Positions 18,404 through 27,330 are shown, counted from the first letter of the stretch. The stretch: DNA of 64,000 nucleotides from Acidimicrobiales bacterium (GCA_041394185.1 JAWKIQ010000002.1:496001-560000), one strand, 5' to 3'. Notes: generated from the letters alone by a model not told the origin. Made by a program: numbers and translations.

Positions 18404-19258
18404 ATGTCGGCACTCGAAGACCTGGTCGAGCTATTGGCGCTCGAACCGATCGAGGTCAACGTGTTTCGAGGCGTCAGCCCAGACGAGAACCGTCAGCGTG
18501 TCTTCGGCGGCCAGGTGGCGGGCCAGGCGCTGATGGCGGCAATACGCACCGTCGACCCTTCGGTGCCCGTCCACAGCCTTCACTCGTATTTCCTGCGCCC
18601 TGGCGACCCGACCATCCCGATCCTCTACGAGGTCGACCGCATCCGCGACGGTCGCTCGTTCGTGACCCGCAGGGTGGTCGCCATCCAGCGCGGTCGCGCC
18701 ATATTCAACCTGCAGGCTTCGTTCCACAGGGTCGAGGAAGGGCCTGCGTTCCAGATAGAGCCACCCCAGGTGCCTCATCCCGATTCCCTCCCAGACTTCG
18801 CAACCCGTATGGCACCCCATCGCGACAAGCTCGGCGAGTGGTACGACCGGCCCCGCCCCATCGACACCCGCTGGGTTCAGCAACACCCCATCGAACGACG
18901 GTCGGGTGTATCCAGCGGCGACCGGATGCAGGTGTGGTTCAAGGCCGATGGTCAGCTGCCGGACGACCCGGCCATTCACCAGTGTGTGGCCGCCTACGCC
19001 AGCGACATGTCGCTGCTGGACACCACCCTGTTGCCCCACGGCCTCAGCTGGGGCGACGACGTGATGATGGCAAGTCTCGACCATGCCATGTGGTTCCACC
19101 GGCCCTTTCGCGCCGACCACTGGCTGTTGTTCGACCAGGGCACACCCTCGTCGTCGCACGCTCGCGGCCTTGCCAGGGGCGAGATCTACACGGCCGAGGG
19201 CGAGCTGGTCGTGTCGGTCATGCAAGAAGGCCTGATCAGACCCCCGCGAGGCCCCTAA
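18404..19258 (+). CDS. tesB: Acyl-CoA thioesterase II
   Basis: 284-residue double-hotdog thioesterase that releases free fatty acid from acyl-CoA. The N-terminal hotdog contains RVFGGQVAGQALMAA and HSLHSYFLRPGDP; the C-terminal hotdog contains ASDMSLLDTTLLPHG and the SLDHAMWFHRPF stretch with the conserved Asp-His region. ATG 18404 follows GGGGAT about eight bases upstream; ATG 18383 would also work. The last four bases overlap the converging doxX-like gene. Confidence 0.94.
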   Translation: MSALEDLVELLALEPIEVNVFRGVSPDENRQRVFGGQVAGQALMAAIRTVDPSVPVHSLHSYFLRPGDPTIPILYEVDRIRDGRSFVTRRVVAIQRGRAIFNLQASFHRVEEGPAFQIEPPQVPHPDSLPDFATRMAPHRDKLGEWYDRPRPIDTRWVQQHPIERRSGVSSGDRMQVWFKADGQLPDDPAIHQCVAAYASDMSLLDTTLLPHGLSWGDDVMMASLDHAMWFHRPFRADHWLLFDQGTPSSSHARGLARGEIYTAEGELVVSVMQEGLIRPPRGP

Positions 19259-19749
19259 GCGGCTGGGGCCGGGTCCTTGAAGAAGACGGCCAACGTCGCC
19301 ACGGCCGCACCCACACCGCCCACGACGGCGATCGCCAAACCGGCCCAACCATCGATGGCCAGGTCTATTGCGTTGTCGATTGACCATTCGCCCGGGCCGG
19401 TCGACGCCAAACCGGCAGCGATCGTCGCCAGGATGAACACGTACTCCCATCCCTCTCGGATGATGAAGAAGCCGTTCTTTCGGTGCCCGATGAATCCGGC
19501 CACCACCATGATCCCGACTATTCCGGCGTTGGTGAAGGGAAACAGCAAACCCGCTGCAAATGCCAGCCCGGTTCCGATCTCGCCGAACGCTGCCAGCCTT
19601 GCGTGCAGCGCCCCGGGTTTGAGCCCCTCGGCTTCGAACCAACCTGCCACGCCGGCAAGTCCGCCCTTGACCTTGGCCCAGCCATGGGCCGCAAAGGTCA
19701 CGCCCACGATCACCCGGATGATCAACAGCCCCAGATTGAGTTCGTCCAT
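19255..19749 (-). CDS. DoxX-family membrane protein
   Basis: 164 residues, four membrane helices. It starts LGLLIIRVIVGVTFAAHGWAKV, the DoxX family N-terminal helix with the conserved AHGxxK, then GEIGTGLAFAAGLLFP and the GWEYVFIL helix. Family members are small redox- or thiol-linked membrane proteins of poorly defined role. ATG 19749 has GGAGG six bases upstream. It is downstream of and on the same strand as the globin and GNAT genes but separated by 24 bases from the globin stop, so it may share their transcript. Confidence 0.88.
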   Translation of the reverse strand: MDELNLGLLIIRVIVGVTFAAHGWAKVKGGLAGVAGWFEAEGLKPGALHARLAAFGEIGTGLAFAAGLLFPFTNAGIVGIMVVAGFIGHRKNGFFIIREGWEYVFILATIAAGLASTGPGEWSIDNAIDLAIDGWAGLAIAVVGGVGAAVATLAVFFKDPAPAA

Positions 19750-19773
19750 GTGGATCCTCCCCGAGCGACGAAA

Positions 19774-20139
19774 CTACTGATTGATCATCGCTGTGGCTGC
19801 ATTGTCGAAATAATCGATGACCTGACGCTCGACCTCGGGCTCGAGGCCCCCGCCGCGCACGGCGGCGACCATGTCGTCGAACCAGGCGTCGCGTTCGGCG
19901 ACCCCGATGACAAAGGGCATGTGCCTCATCCGCAGCCTGGGATGCCCCTTGCGTTCGCTGTAGGTTGCCGGGCCACCCCAGAACTGCACGAGGAAGCCGA
20001 CCATGTTCTCCTTCGGTTCGGCCAGGTCGTCTGGATACAGCGGTCGCACGATCGGGTCGCGCTCGACCTCGTCGAAGAACCGATCGACCAGGTCGACGAA
20101 CCATTGGTCGCCGCCGACGTATTCGTACAGGGTCGTCAT
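19774..20139 (-). CDS. glbO: Group II truncated hemoglobin
   Basis: 121-residue 2-on-2 globin. LYEYVGGDQWFVDLVDRFF holds the B-helix, RPLYP and FWGGPATYSERKGHPRLRMRHMPF hold the E and F helices with the proximal histidine, and DAWFDDM contains the G8 tryptophan typical of group II. Such proteins bind oxygen or peroxide or detoxify NO. Its ATG overlaps the GNAT stop codon (ATGA at 20136-20139), so the two are translationally coupled. Longer in-frame extension upstream is antisense or GNAT-overlapping and is not used. Confidence 0.94.
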   Translation of the reverse strand: MTTLYEYVGGDQWFVDLVDRFFDEVERDPIVRPLYPDDLAEPKENMVGFLVQFWGGPATYSERKGHPRLRMRHMPFVIGVAERDAWFDDMVAAVRGGGLEPEVERQVIDYFDNAATAMINQ

Positions 20140-20576
20140 CGGGCTGGGTCGTATCGATAGACGTTGGTTTCGCGGGCCACGAAGCCCAACCGCTGGTACA
20201 ACCGGTTGGCTGCCTCGCGACTGGGCCGCGAGGTCAGGTCGACGGTCTTGGCCCCCATCTCGGCAGCGATCTCGAGAGCCCTGATGTTGAGGGCTGCCCC
20301 GACCCCTTTGCCCCGCGCCGCGTCGTCGACGACCACGTCTTCGATCCACGCACGCACCCCGGTGGGGATGGGGAACACGACCAGGGTCATGCTGCCGACG
20401 ATCCGATCGCCGTCTCTGGCCAGCAACAGGGTGCATGCGTCGTGGTCGACAATGCCCTGCAAGACCTGGGCGTCGGGGGGCGCAGACGAGCGCGACAGCT
20501 GGGGAATCAGCCGCGCGAACGCTTCGACCACGTCGGCGTCGACGGTGTCGCAGATGGCAATCTCGATCTCGCTCAT
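20136..20576 (-). CDS. GNAT-family N-acetyltransferase
   Basis: 146 residues. The acetyl-CoA binding motif A is IEDVVVDDAARGKGVGAALNIRAL (R/QxxGxG/A form), followed by VDLTSRPSREAANRLYQRLGF, typical of motif B. Substrate unknown. ATG 20576 is preceded by GGAG five bases upstream. First gene of a short unit with the truncated hemoglobin; it is divergent from the PAC2 gene, with a 73-base shared promoter region. Confidence 0.92.
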   Translation of the reverse strand: MSEIEIAICDTVDADVVEAFARLIPQLSRSSAPPDAQVLQGIVDHDACTLLLARDGDRIVGSMTLVVFPIPTGVRAWIEDVVVDDAARGKGVGAALNIRALEIAAEMGAKTVDLTSRPSREAANRLYQRLGFVARETNVYRYDPAR

Positions 20577-20649
20577 CGTTGCTCCGAGGTTGGGTGCGCA
20601 TACAGGCTACGTGCAGTGACCGGCGCCCGACGCCGCTAGCGTGATTCCC

Positions 20650-21522
20650 ATGGATCACGTGATCTGGCAAGAGCACCCCGACCTCGTCGACCCGATCCTG
20701 GTGCTCGCCTTCGATGGCTGGAACGATGCCGGCGATGCCGCCACAACGGCCGTCGACTACATCGCCAGCCGGTTCGACCACCACACCGTCGCCACCATCG
20801 ACCCCGAATTGTTCTTCGATTTCGGTTCGGCCAGGCCGGTTATCCGACTGTCCGATGGCCATCGACGTCAGTTGATCTGGCCCAGCGTGTCGTTTGGCTG
20901 GTTCCGGCTCGACGACGGCACCGACATCATCACCTTGCGCGGACCCGAGCCGAGGCTGCGTTGGCGTACGTTCAGCGAGCAGATCGTCGCCGTGGCCGAA
21001 GAGTTGGGTGTGAAGACCGCCATCTCACTGGGAGCCTTGCTGGCTGAGGTCCATCACTCGTCGCCCGTTCCCGTTGCGGGCACCAGCAGCGACGACGACA
21101 TGATCGAGCGATACAACCTGCGCCGACCCTCCTACACCGGCCCAACCGGCATAGTGGGCGTGCTGTCGACGGCCTTTGCCGACGCGGGTATTTCGACCAT
21201 GTCGGTGTGGGCATCGGTTCCCACCTATGTGCCGAACGCGACCTCTCCAAAGGCTGCACACGCACTGTTGAACCACCTGGCCCAGACGCTAGGCATCGAC
21301 ATGGCGGCAAACGACCTATTGCGAGCGGCCAAGACCTACGAACGTCAGGTCGACGAACTGCTCGAGTCCGACGACGACCTCGCCGAATACGCCCAACAGA
21401 TCCTGTTGGCGTCGGTCGACGACGAACCGGGCCACCCTGACGACATCTTGCCCGACCTCGACGAGGTCGACGGCGACAGCCTCATCGAAGACCTCGAACA
21501 GTTCTTGCGCGACCAGGGCTGA
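20650..21522 (+). CDS. PAC2-family protein (proteasome assembly chaperone-like)
   Basis: 290 residues. The N-terminal part, LVDPILVLAFDGWNDAGDAATTA, is the PAC2 hallmark, followed by LSDGHRRQLIWP and GALLAEVHHSSPVPV. In actinobacteria PAC2 proteins occur in genomes with a 20S proteasome but their role is unproven. The tail from about residue 235 is very acidic (ESDDDLAEY, DLDEVDGDSLIEDLEQF) and may be a docking segment. ATG 20650 is chosen over GTG 20641 because the family begins close to this point. Confidence 0.88.
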   Translation: MDHVIWQEHPDLVDPILVLAFDGWNDAGDAATTAVDYIASRFDHHTVATIDPELFFDFGSARPVIRLSDGHRRQLIWPSVSFGWFRLDDGTDIITLRGPEPRLRWRTFSEQIVAVAEELGVKTAISLGALLAEVHHSSPVPVAGTSSDDDMIERYNLRRPSYTGPTGIVGVLSTAFADAGISTMSVWASVPTYVPNATSPKAAHALLNHLAQTLGIDMAANDLLRAAKTYERQVDELLESDDDLAEYAQQILLASVDDEPGHPDDILPDLDEVDGDSLIEDLEQFLRDQG

Positions 21523-21537
21523 ACACCAACCCAGCGG

Positions 21538-22206
21538 CTAGTCCCAGGGTGGCTGCCTGGGAAAGTCGAACGAGGTCTCCAACATTTCGCCGTCGATCGC
21601 ACGAAACGCCTCATCGCCCCAACGATCGGCGCCTGCGGTGGGTTCGGGCAGGCCGTCGCGGGTGAACCAGCCACATCCACTGGTCTCGAGCGGATGGGGG
21701 TCGATCTCACCGCCCACGGCTCGGCACAAGAACACGATCGAAACCAGCGGTATCTGGGTAAACCCCAGGCGCATGCCGTCGAGCACGCTGAGGACCCTTA
21801 CCGGCTCGCAGCGGATGCCTGTCTCCTCGAACACCTCTTTGACCGCTACCTCCGAGGGCGAGTAACCCACGTCGGCCCAACCGGTCGGGTACAGCCATAT
21901 GCCCGAATCGGCCCGTCGAACCAAAAGGATGCGGCCCTGGTCGTCGCCCACGACGGCGCCAACAGCGACCTTTGGTGTCACATAACCAGGCACACCGGCG
22001 CCCACCGACTTCATCCACTCGGTTGCCAGGGCTTCGGGGTCGGGGTCGCCGACGGCTGCAGAGCGAATCTCGGCGGCGATGCGCAGCACTTCTTCGAAGC
22101 GTTCGCGCTCGTACAGGTTGTCGGTGAATCCGAGGCCGGTTCGGGCGATGCCCGCCAGGGCCTCGCCCCAGACGACCAGGTCCTGAGCCGTGGGTCGATC
22201 GGGCAT
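21538..22206 (-). CDS. NUDIX hydrolase with helical N-terminal domain
   Basis: 222 residues. The N-terminal 60 residues form the small helical domain of YjhB-like Nudix proteins (LVVWGEALAGIARTGLGFTDN), followed by the Nudix box GWADVGYSPSEVAVKEVFEETGI (shown to 23 residues only by position 111-133). Relative to the GX5EX7REUXEEXGU consensus, the first Glu is Tyr and the Arg is Lys, substitutions I recall as usual in this subfamily. Likely hydrolyses a nucleoside diphosphate derivative such as ADP-ribose. It lies three bases downstream of the acyl-CoA dehydrogenase start-distal end and on the same strand. Confidence 0.88.
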   Translation of the reverse strand: MPDRPTAQDLVVWGEALAGIARTGLGFTDNLYERERFEEVLRIAAEIRSAAVGDPDPEALATEWMKSVGAGVPGYVTPKVAVGAVVGDDQGRILLVRRADSGIWLYPTGWADVGYSPSEVAVKEVFEETGIRCEPVRVLSVLDGMRLGFTQIPLVSIVFLCRAVGGEIDPHPLETSGCGWFTRDGLPEPTAGADRWGDEAFRAIDGEMLETSFDFPRQPPWD

Positions 22207-22209
22207 GGC

Positions 22210-23976
22210 CTAGAAGCGTTCGGCTGCGACGGCGAACAGCGGGTCGGCACCTGCGGTGCACGCGGCAACCAGCGACGCCGTTTTGGGAAGAACCTGGCTG
22301 CAGAAGAACTGTGCCGACGCGATCTTGTCGTTCAAGAACTCGGCATCACCTCGGCCCGCTTCGAGCAGGGCCAAAGCCGCCGCCGCGCTGCGCACGTGCA
22401 CCCAGCCGCCTGCCGCTGTGCCCACCAGGGTCAGATAGGGCGTGGCTCCGGCGGCAATGTCGTTGGGCGACGCTGTGGCCATCCAGGTCGCAACGGCTTC
22501 GACATCGTCCACCGCACGGCTCAGAGCGTTTCCGATGTCGGCGAGGGGGCCCTCAGCGACAGCCTCGGCGGCGGCCCGCATGTCAGAGACCAGCGATCTC
22601 ATGGCACCGCCACCATCCAGCGGCAGCTTGCGGAAGGCCAGATCGAGCGCCTGGATGCCGTTGGTGCCCTCGTATATGGGCAGAATTCGCGAATCTCTCC
22701 AGTGCTGGGCGGCGCCGGTCTCTTCGATGTAGCCCATTCCGCCGTGTACCTGGATGCCCAGCGAAGCGACCTCGACGCCGCAGTCGGTGCCCCAGCCCTT
22801 CGAGAGCGGTGTCAGCAGGGCGGCTCGCGAAGCAGCGGCCGCGGCTTGTTCGCCGTCGCAGTGGGCGGCCCGGTCCATGGCCGCTGCGTTCAGGTACATG
22901 AGGCCGCGCATCGCCTCGACGTGCGACTTCATCGTCATGAGGCTGCGGCGAATATCGGCGTGTTCGACGATGGCAGCATTTGCGTCGGCACCTATAGGGC
23001 GGCCCTGCTTGCGCTCGCGGGCATAATCGGCCGCCAACTGCATGGCTATCTCGGCTATGGCCAAACCCTGGATGCCAACCGACAGCCGGGCATTGTTCAT
23101 CATCGTGAACATGTAGCGCATGCCCTGGTTCTCTTCGCCGATCAGATAGCCGACGGCTCCGCCGTTGTCGCCAAACGACATCACACAGGTCGGTGAGGCG
23201 TGGATGCCGATCTTGTGCTCGGTCGACACGACCGCCAGGTCGTTGCGCTGGCCGAGTGACCCGTCGGGGTTGACCAGGTACTTGGGCACGATGAAACACG
23301 AAATGCCCTTGGTGCCGGCCGGGGCATCGGGGGTTCTGGCCAACACCAGGTGGACGATGTTCTCGGCCATCTCGTGTTCGCCGAAGGTGATGAAGATCTT
23401 GGTGCCGGTGATTCGGTAGGTACCGTCATCGGCCCTGACGGCGCGCGTGGTCAGGGCCCCGACGTCACTTCCGGCGTGCGGCTCGGTGAGGTTCATCGTG
23501 CCCGTCCACTCTCCGGACACGAGCTTGTGGAGGTAGGTCTCTTTTTGTTCCTCGCTGGCGTGGTGCATCAGCATGTCGACGGCGCCCTGGGTCAGCAGCG
23601 GGCACAGGGCGAACGACATGTTCGACGAGTTCACCATCTCCTGCACCGCCACGCCCAGGGTCCAGGGCAGGCCACCACCGCCGTACTCGGGCTCGAATGC
23701 GATGCCGTTCCAGCCGTTCTCGACGAACATCGAGTAGGCCTCGGAAAAGCCGTCGGCGACAATGACCCTGTCGCCGTCTACGCGCGCTGGCTGCGCATCG
23801 CCGGTGCGGTTCAGTGGCTCTAGTTGTTCTGCGCAGAACCGACCCGCTTCGTCGAGCAGGCCGACGACCGTGTCCATGTCGAGTTCCTCGAACCCGTCGA
23901 GCCTGGACAGCTCGGAAATTCCCACGAGGTGCTCGAGAACGAACGCCATGTCGTTGACCGGTGGACGATAAGCCAT
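22210..23976 (-). CDS. Acyl-CoA dehydrogenase, FadE5-like long form
   Basis: 588 residues, about 200 longer than a minimal acyl-CoA dehydrogenase, with the extra C-terminal helical domain of FadE5-type enzymes. FAD and substrate motifs: MNLTEPHAGSDVGAL, GTKIFITFGEHEM, and the catalytic glutamate in PIYEGTNGIQALDLAFRKL. ATG 23974-23976 is preceded by a strong AGGAGG. Catalyses the first oxidation of fatty-acid beta-oxidation, FAD dependent. The stop is followed within 3 bases by the Nudix gene. Chain-length preference is not readable. Confidence 0.94.
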   Translation of the reverse strand: MAYRPPVNDMAFVLEHLVGISELSRLDGFEELDMDTVVGLLDEAGRFCAEQLEPLNRTGDAQPARVDGDRVIVADGFSEAYSMFVENGWNGIAFEPEYGGGGLPWTLGVAVQEMVNSSNMSFALCPLLTQGAVDMLMHHASEEQKETYLHKLVSGEWTGTMNLTEPHAGSDVGALTTRAVRADDGTYRITGTKIFITFGEHEMAENIVHLVLARTPDAPAGTKGISCFIVPKYLVNPDGSLGQRNDLAVVSTEHKIGIHASPTCVMSFGDNGGAVGYLIGEENQGMRYMFTMMNNARLSVGIQGLAIAEIAMQLAADYARERKQGRPIGADANAAIVEHADIRRSLMTMKSHVEAMRGLMYLNAAAMDRAAHCDGEQAAAAASRAALLTPLSKGWGTDCGVEVASLGIQVHGGMGYIEETGAAQHWRDSRILPIYEGTNGIQALDLAFRKLPLDGGGAMRSLVSDMRAAAEAVAEGPLADIGNALSRAVDDVEAVATWMATASPNDIAAGATPYLTLVGTAAGGWVHVRSAAAALALLEAGRGDAEFLNDKIASAQFFCSQVLPKTASLVAACTAGADPLFAVAAERF

Positions 23977-24045
23977 GACAACCTCCTGGCAGGCAAGGCT
24001 ATTACCAGTGCCGACTGCCGGTGACACGCTGGCAGAATTGAGCCA

Positions 24046-24456
24046 ATGGCACAGCGAGACCTTCAGACGATCACTGCGTTCGCATCCGACAAACAGCGAC
24101 TGCGCAAGGCGATCATGACCGTACGACTGACCATCGGAGGTGCAGGCCTGGTCGCACCGCGCCTCGTGGCCTGGCTGTTCGGTGTTGGGGCACCGAAGGG
24201 GTCTGCGGTGACGCCCGTGCTTCGCATGTTCGCGGTTCGCGAGGCGTTGATGGCCTATCAGCTCTACCAGGCTCCCGAGGAAGAGCTCGAGGAGGTCCTC
24301 AGGCAAGGAATCGTGGTCGACTCCATCGACCTGGCGGTAGCGCTGGCCGCCTTCGCTCGCGGCGATGTCGGCTTCAGGACCTTCGTGACCACGGCCGCCG
24401 CAGCGGGCTCGGTCGCCGCGGCAGGCTACGCAGCCCGCCCCGGGCTCGACGCCTGA
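24046..24456 (+). CDS. Small hydrophobic protein of unknown function (DUF4267-like)
   Basis: 136 residues with three or four hydrophobic stretches: LTIGGAGLVAPRLVAWLFGVG, VLRMFAVREALMAYQLY and a C-terminal alanine-rich helix FVTTAAAAGSVAAAGYA. The arrangement, with the RxxAVREAxxA stretch, recalls DUF4267-type membrane proteins. No catalytic motif seen. It is divergent from the acyl-CoA dehydrogenase and converges on hemQ, separated by 21 bases. Confidence 0.65.
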   Translation: MAQRDLQTITAFASDKQRLRKAIMTVRLTIGGAGLVAPRLVAWLFGVGAPKGSAVTPVLRMFAVREALMAYQLYQAPEEELEEVLRQGIVVDSIDLAVALAAFARGDVGFRTFVTTAAAAGSVAAAGYAARPGLDA

Positions 24457-24477
24457 GACAGGCCCCAGCGCCCAGGG

Positions 24478-25191
24478 TCAGCCGCCGATGCCCACACGCT
24501 CGACGACGTCTTCGATCTCGCCGATGAGGCCCGTGTAGAACGCACCGAAGTCGCCATATATCGCCGACGCTTCGTCGAATCGCATCGTGTAGACGACGTC
24601 TTTCAGATCGTCGAGGTTGACCGCGAACAAGGTGACTCCCCATTCGAAGTCGTCGACACCCGTCGAGCCGGTGACCAGCTGCACTATCCGGCCCGCGAAC
24701 CTGCGCCCAGACGTGCCGTGCTCGTGCATGAGCTCGCTGCGCTTGTCGTACTCGAGGGTGAACCAGTTGGCGTGGCCATCACGCTTCTTCGACATCGGAT
24801 AGAAGCACACGATGTTCTTGCCCTCTGGCGGCAGCTGCGGGAACAGCCGAGCCTGCCTCATGGCATCGGGCACCCCGGCCGCGTACTCGCTGACCTCGGT
24901 CATCGACACATAGCTGTCGATGATGTCGAGCCCCGCCTTCTGAAGCGAGGTCTGGATGCTGCGTAGGTGCCACAGGTCTGGCCCCATGGTCAAGAAGCCG
25001 ATGTCGGCCTTGTGGCCGAACACAGCGAAAGGAATCACCTGGTGCTCGGCGTTGCGAGCATCTTTGACCGCGTTGACGATGGCCTGGCCGTCGGCGGCAG
25101 GGCCGATCTTGGCGAAAAGGTGGACCACACCCCAGCCGGTCGAGGTGGTCAGGTAGCCGGGTTCGGTGGTGGAGTCGGGGGTCTCGCTCAT
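24478..25191 (-). CDS. hemQ: Coproheme decarboxylase HemQ (chlorite dismutase-like)
   Basis: 237 residues. Oxidatively decarboxylates iron-coproporphyrin III (coproheme) to heme b with peroxide. The DUF/Dyp-type barrel is recognised by IVCFYPMSKKRDGHANWF (tyrosine in YPMSK is the expected catalytic Tyr), MHEHGTSGRRFAGRIVQLVTGSTG and EWGVTLFAVNLDDLKDVVYT, followed by RFDEASAIYGDFGAFYTG. It is unlinked to hemE/hemY by 13 kb but completes the coproporphyrin-dependent heme route; coproporphyrin ferrochelatase (cpfC) is not in this window. ATG at 25191 has no clear ribosome-binding site. Confidence 0.94.
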   Translation of the reverse strand: MSETPDSTTEPGYLTTSTGWGVVHLFAKIGPAADGQAIVNAVKDARNAEHQVIPFAVFGHKADIGFLTMGPDLWHLRSIQTSLQKAGLDIIDSYVSMTEVSEYAAGVPDAMRQARLFPQLPPEGKNIVCFYPMSKKRDGHANWFTLEYDKRSELMHEHGTSGRRFAGRIVQLVTGSTGVDDFEWGVTLFAVNLDDLKDVVYTMRFDEASAIYGDFGAFYTGLIGEIEDVVERVGIGG

Positions 25192-25212
25192 GGATGTGAG
25201 GCTATCTGTGCC

Positions 25213-26019
25213 TCAAGTGCCAACGGAACCGGCGTACACGTTGAACGACTCTCCCCTGGCGAACGCAATCAGGTTCATGCCGGCGGTCTGCGCTGTATCG
25301 ATAGCCAGAGCCGAGGGCGCCCCTGCGGCAACCACACTTCCAATGCCAGCCGCCCAGGCCTTCTGCACCATCTCGAAACTGGCACGCGACGTCACGAACA
25401 ACGCCGCCGACCCCATCTGGGCGACATCTGCGAGGCGGCCGCCCAGGCGCAGGGCGCCCACCACCTTGTCGACGGCGTTGTGACGCCCGATGTCTTCTCT
25501 GATCAGCTCGATCTGGCCCGCGGGGTCGACCAGGGCTGCTGCGTGCGACCCGCCGGTTCGGCCGTGGAGGTCTTGAAGGTCGCCCAGCGCATTCAGCGCT
25601 TCGACGAGCCCGGCGGCCCCCAGTTCGGGCACCGAGTCGAGGGGACGCAACCGACCGGCCAGCTCGACGATCTGGTCGGCACCGCAGACACCACAAGCCG
25701 ACCCAACGGGACCCAGCCGGGGGGTCGGGCCAGGACCACGGCCGTCGGTCTCGACCGTGACGACGTTGAACTCGGTGGCCACCGCCGAACCGGTGCCGCA
25801 GTAGCGGACGCCAGTCACCTTGGCGCCGTCGAGAAGACCCTCGGCATGCAGAAAGCCAACCGCGAGGTCGAAGTCGTTGCCTGGTGTGCGCATGGTGGTC
25901 GAGACCTGCTCGCCGTCCAGGCGGATCTCGAGCGGCTCCTCGACGATGACCTCGTCTGGTACCCGCCGCGACCCGTCGACACCATGCTGGCGCAACAGGA
26001 CCTTCTGGGTTCGACGCAT
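25213..26019 (-). CDS. fdhD: FdhD, sulfurtransferase for formate dehydrogenase
   Basis: 268 residues. Delivers sulfur from a cysteine desulfurase to the molybdenum cofactor of formate dehydrogenase. Family motifs: VEEPLEIRLDG, TMRTPGNDFDLAVGFLHAEGLL, GSACGVCGADQ (the sulfur-carrying CxxC), DIGRHNAVDKVVG and APSALAIDTAQTAGMNLIAF. No formate dehydrogenase structural gene lies in this window, so its client is elsewhere or is another molybdoenzyme. It sits between hemQ and the P450 on the same strand with short gaps. Confidence 0.95.
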   Translation of the reverse strand: MRRTQKVLLRQHGVDGSRRVPDEVIVEEPLEIRLDGEQVSTTMRTPGNDFDLAVGFLHAEGLLDGAKVTGVRYCGTGSAVATEFNVVTVETDGRGPGPTPRLGPVGSACGVCGADQIVELAGRLRPLDSVPELGAAGLVEALNALGDLQDLHGRTGGSHAAALVDPAGQIELIREDIGRHNAVDKVVGALRLGGRLADVAQMGSAALFVTSRASFEMVQKAWAAGIGSVVAAGAPSALAIDTAQTAGMNLIAFARGESFNVYAGSVGT

Positions 26020-26059
26020 GACCCAATCCTAAGAAGGATCGAGCGCCGTCAACCGGGTA

Positions 26060-27283
26060 TCAGCCGATTCGCACCGGAAGCAGCCGAGGGCCGCGGATCT
26101 GGCCCGTCGACCAGCGAACGCCCTCTGGGTCCGCCAGCTCGAATTCGGGAATGCGTTCGAGCCAGGTCTCGATGGCAACCGAGAGCTCGAGGCGGGCGAG
26201 GTTGGACCCCAGGCAACGATGGATGCCCAGGCCAAAGGCCGCATGCCGGTTCTCGACCCTGTCGATGACGAATTCGTCGGGGTTCTCGAACATCTCAGGA
26301 TCGCGGTTGGCGGCCGGGAACGGCAGCAGCAGCCACTGACCTTCCTCCATGGGGCATCCCGACAGCTCGTGGTCCTCGGCGACGAGACGGGCCATGGTGA
26401 CCGGTGCGTACAGCCGCAGAAACTCCTCGACGGCAAAGGGTCGAACGTCGGGGTCTTCGATGAAACGTCGCCGATCCTGTGGATGCTGAGCCAGATGCCA
26501 CAGCGAAGCGCCGATGGCCGACCAAGTGGTGTCGATGCCGGCGATCAGCAGCAGGGCGATGGTGCCGAAGATGTGCTCGTCGGCCAATGGCTGGCCGGCC
26601 ATTCGTGCAGCCACCAGGAAGTCGATCAGGTCGGCGTCGTCACCGGTCTTGGGGTTTTCGCGATGCTCGATGATCTTGCGGGTCAGATAGGCATCGAGGG
26701 TGTCCTGCGGATCGATCGCCTCCTCGGCGCCCGGGGTCTCGACGATGCGATGGATGAAGCCACGGAACAAGTCGCCGTCCTCGGGCGGCAAACCGAGCAT
26801 GTGGGCGATGATCCTCACCGGGATGTGCTGCGCGTATTGGGTGGCAGCATCGACCACATCGGCGCCGTCGGCCACCATCTCGTCGATCAGATGGTTGCAG
26901 AACTCGCGGGTGAACGGTTCCAGCTGGGCGATCTTCTTGGGGCCGAACGGAGGCAGCAACAAACGTCTTGCTTCGGCGTGGAAGGGCGGGTCGGACGTGA
27001 TCGGTGGGGCGTAACCCATGGGCCGCGGCACATCGGGCTTGAACGGCGACACGATGACGCCCTGCGACGTGTAGTTGTGGGTGTCGTGGGCAATCGCCTT
27101 CACGTCTTCATGGCGAGTCGGCAGGTACGTGCCGCCGAAGGCATCCGAATGCGCAATCGGGCAGCGCTGGCGCAGGTCGGACCAGATCTCGGGGGCGTGG
27201 GCTGCGTACTCGGGTCGTGTGTGATCGAACTGGGTCGCCCAGTCGTCGATCGGCTCCAGGCCCGGCTCCTGAACGTCGGTCAT
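26060..27283 (-). CDS. Cytochrome P450
   Basis: 407-residue soluble bacterial P450. Oxygen-binding I-helix LLIAGIDTTWSAIGA, ExxR helix EEFLRLYAP, and heme loop AAFGLGIHRCLGSNLA with the axial cysteine. The N-terminal TYLPTRHEDVKAIAHD is typical of CYP families that oxidise steroid, terpene or fatty acid substrates; I cannot assign a family. ATG 27281-27283 follows AGGGG with six bases between; GTG three bases earlier is possible. An 8-bp inverted repeat starts 21 bases upstream of this ATG and probably controls the gene. Confidence 0.94.
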   Translation of the reverse strand: MTDVQEPGLEPIDDWATQFDHTRPEYAAHAPEIWSDLRQRCPIAHSDAFGGTYLPTRHEDVKAIAHDTHNYTSQGVIVSPFKPDVPRPMGYAPPITSDPPFHAEARRLLLPPFGPKKIAQLEPFTREFCNHLIDEMVADGADVVDAATQYAQHIPVRIIAHMLGLPPEDGDLFRGFIHRIVETPGAEEAIDPQDTLDAYLTRKIIEHRENPKTGDDADLIDFLVAARMAGQPLADEHIFGTIALLLIAGIDTTWSAIGASLWHLAQHPQDRRRFIEDPDVRPFAVEEFLRLYAPVTMARLVAEDHELSGCPMEEGQWLLLPFPAANRDPEMFENPDEFVIDRVENRHAAFGLGIHRCLGSNLARLELSVAIETWLERIPEFELADPEGVRWSTGQIRGPRLLPVRIG

Positions 27284-27303
27284 CACACACCCCTGCTAGA
27301 CAC

Positions 27304-27330
27304 TGAGACAAACTTGGTCCAATTGTCTCA
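27304..27330. promoter_or_regulatory. Palindromic operator-like site upstream of the P450
   Basis: TGAGACAA (27304-27311) and TTGTCTCA (27323-27330) are perfect 8-base inverted repeats separated by 11 bases. The spacer itself contains TTGG and CCAA. It lies 21-47 bases upstream of the P450 start, the position of a repressor operator overlapping a promoter. TetR-family regulators of P450 and lipid genes commonly bind such sites; no regulator gene is adjacent, so the binding protein is unknown. Confidence 0.65.
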
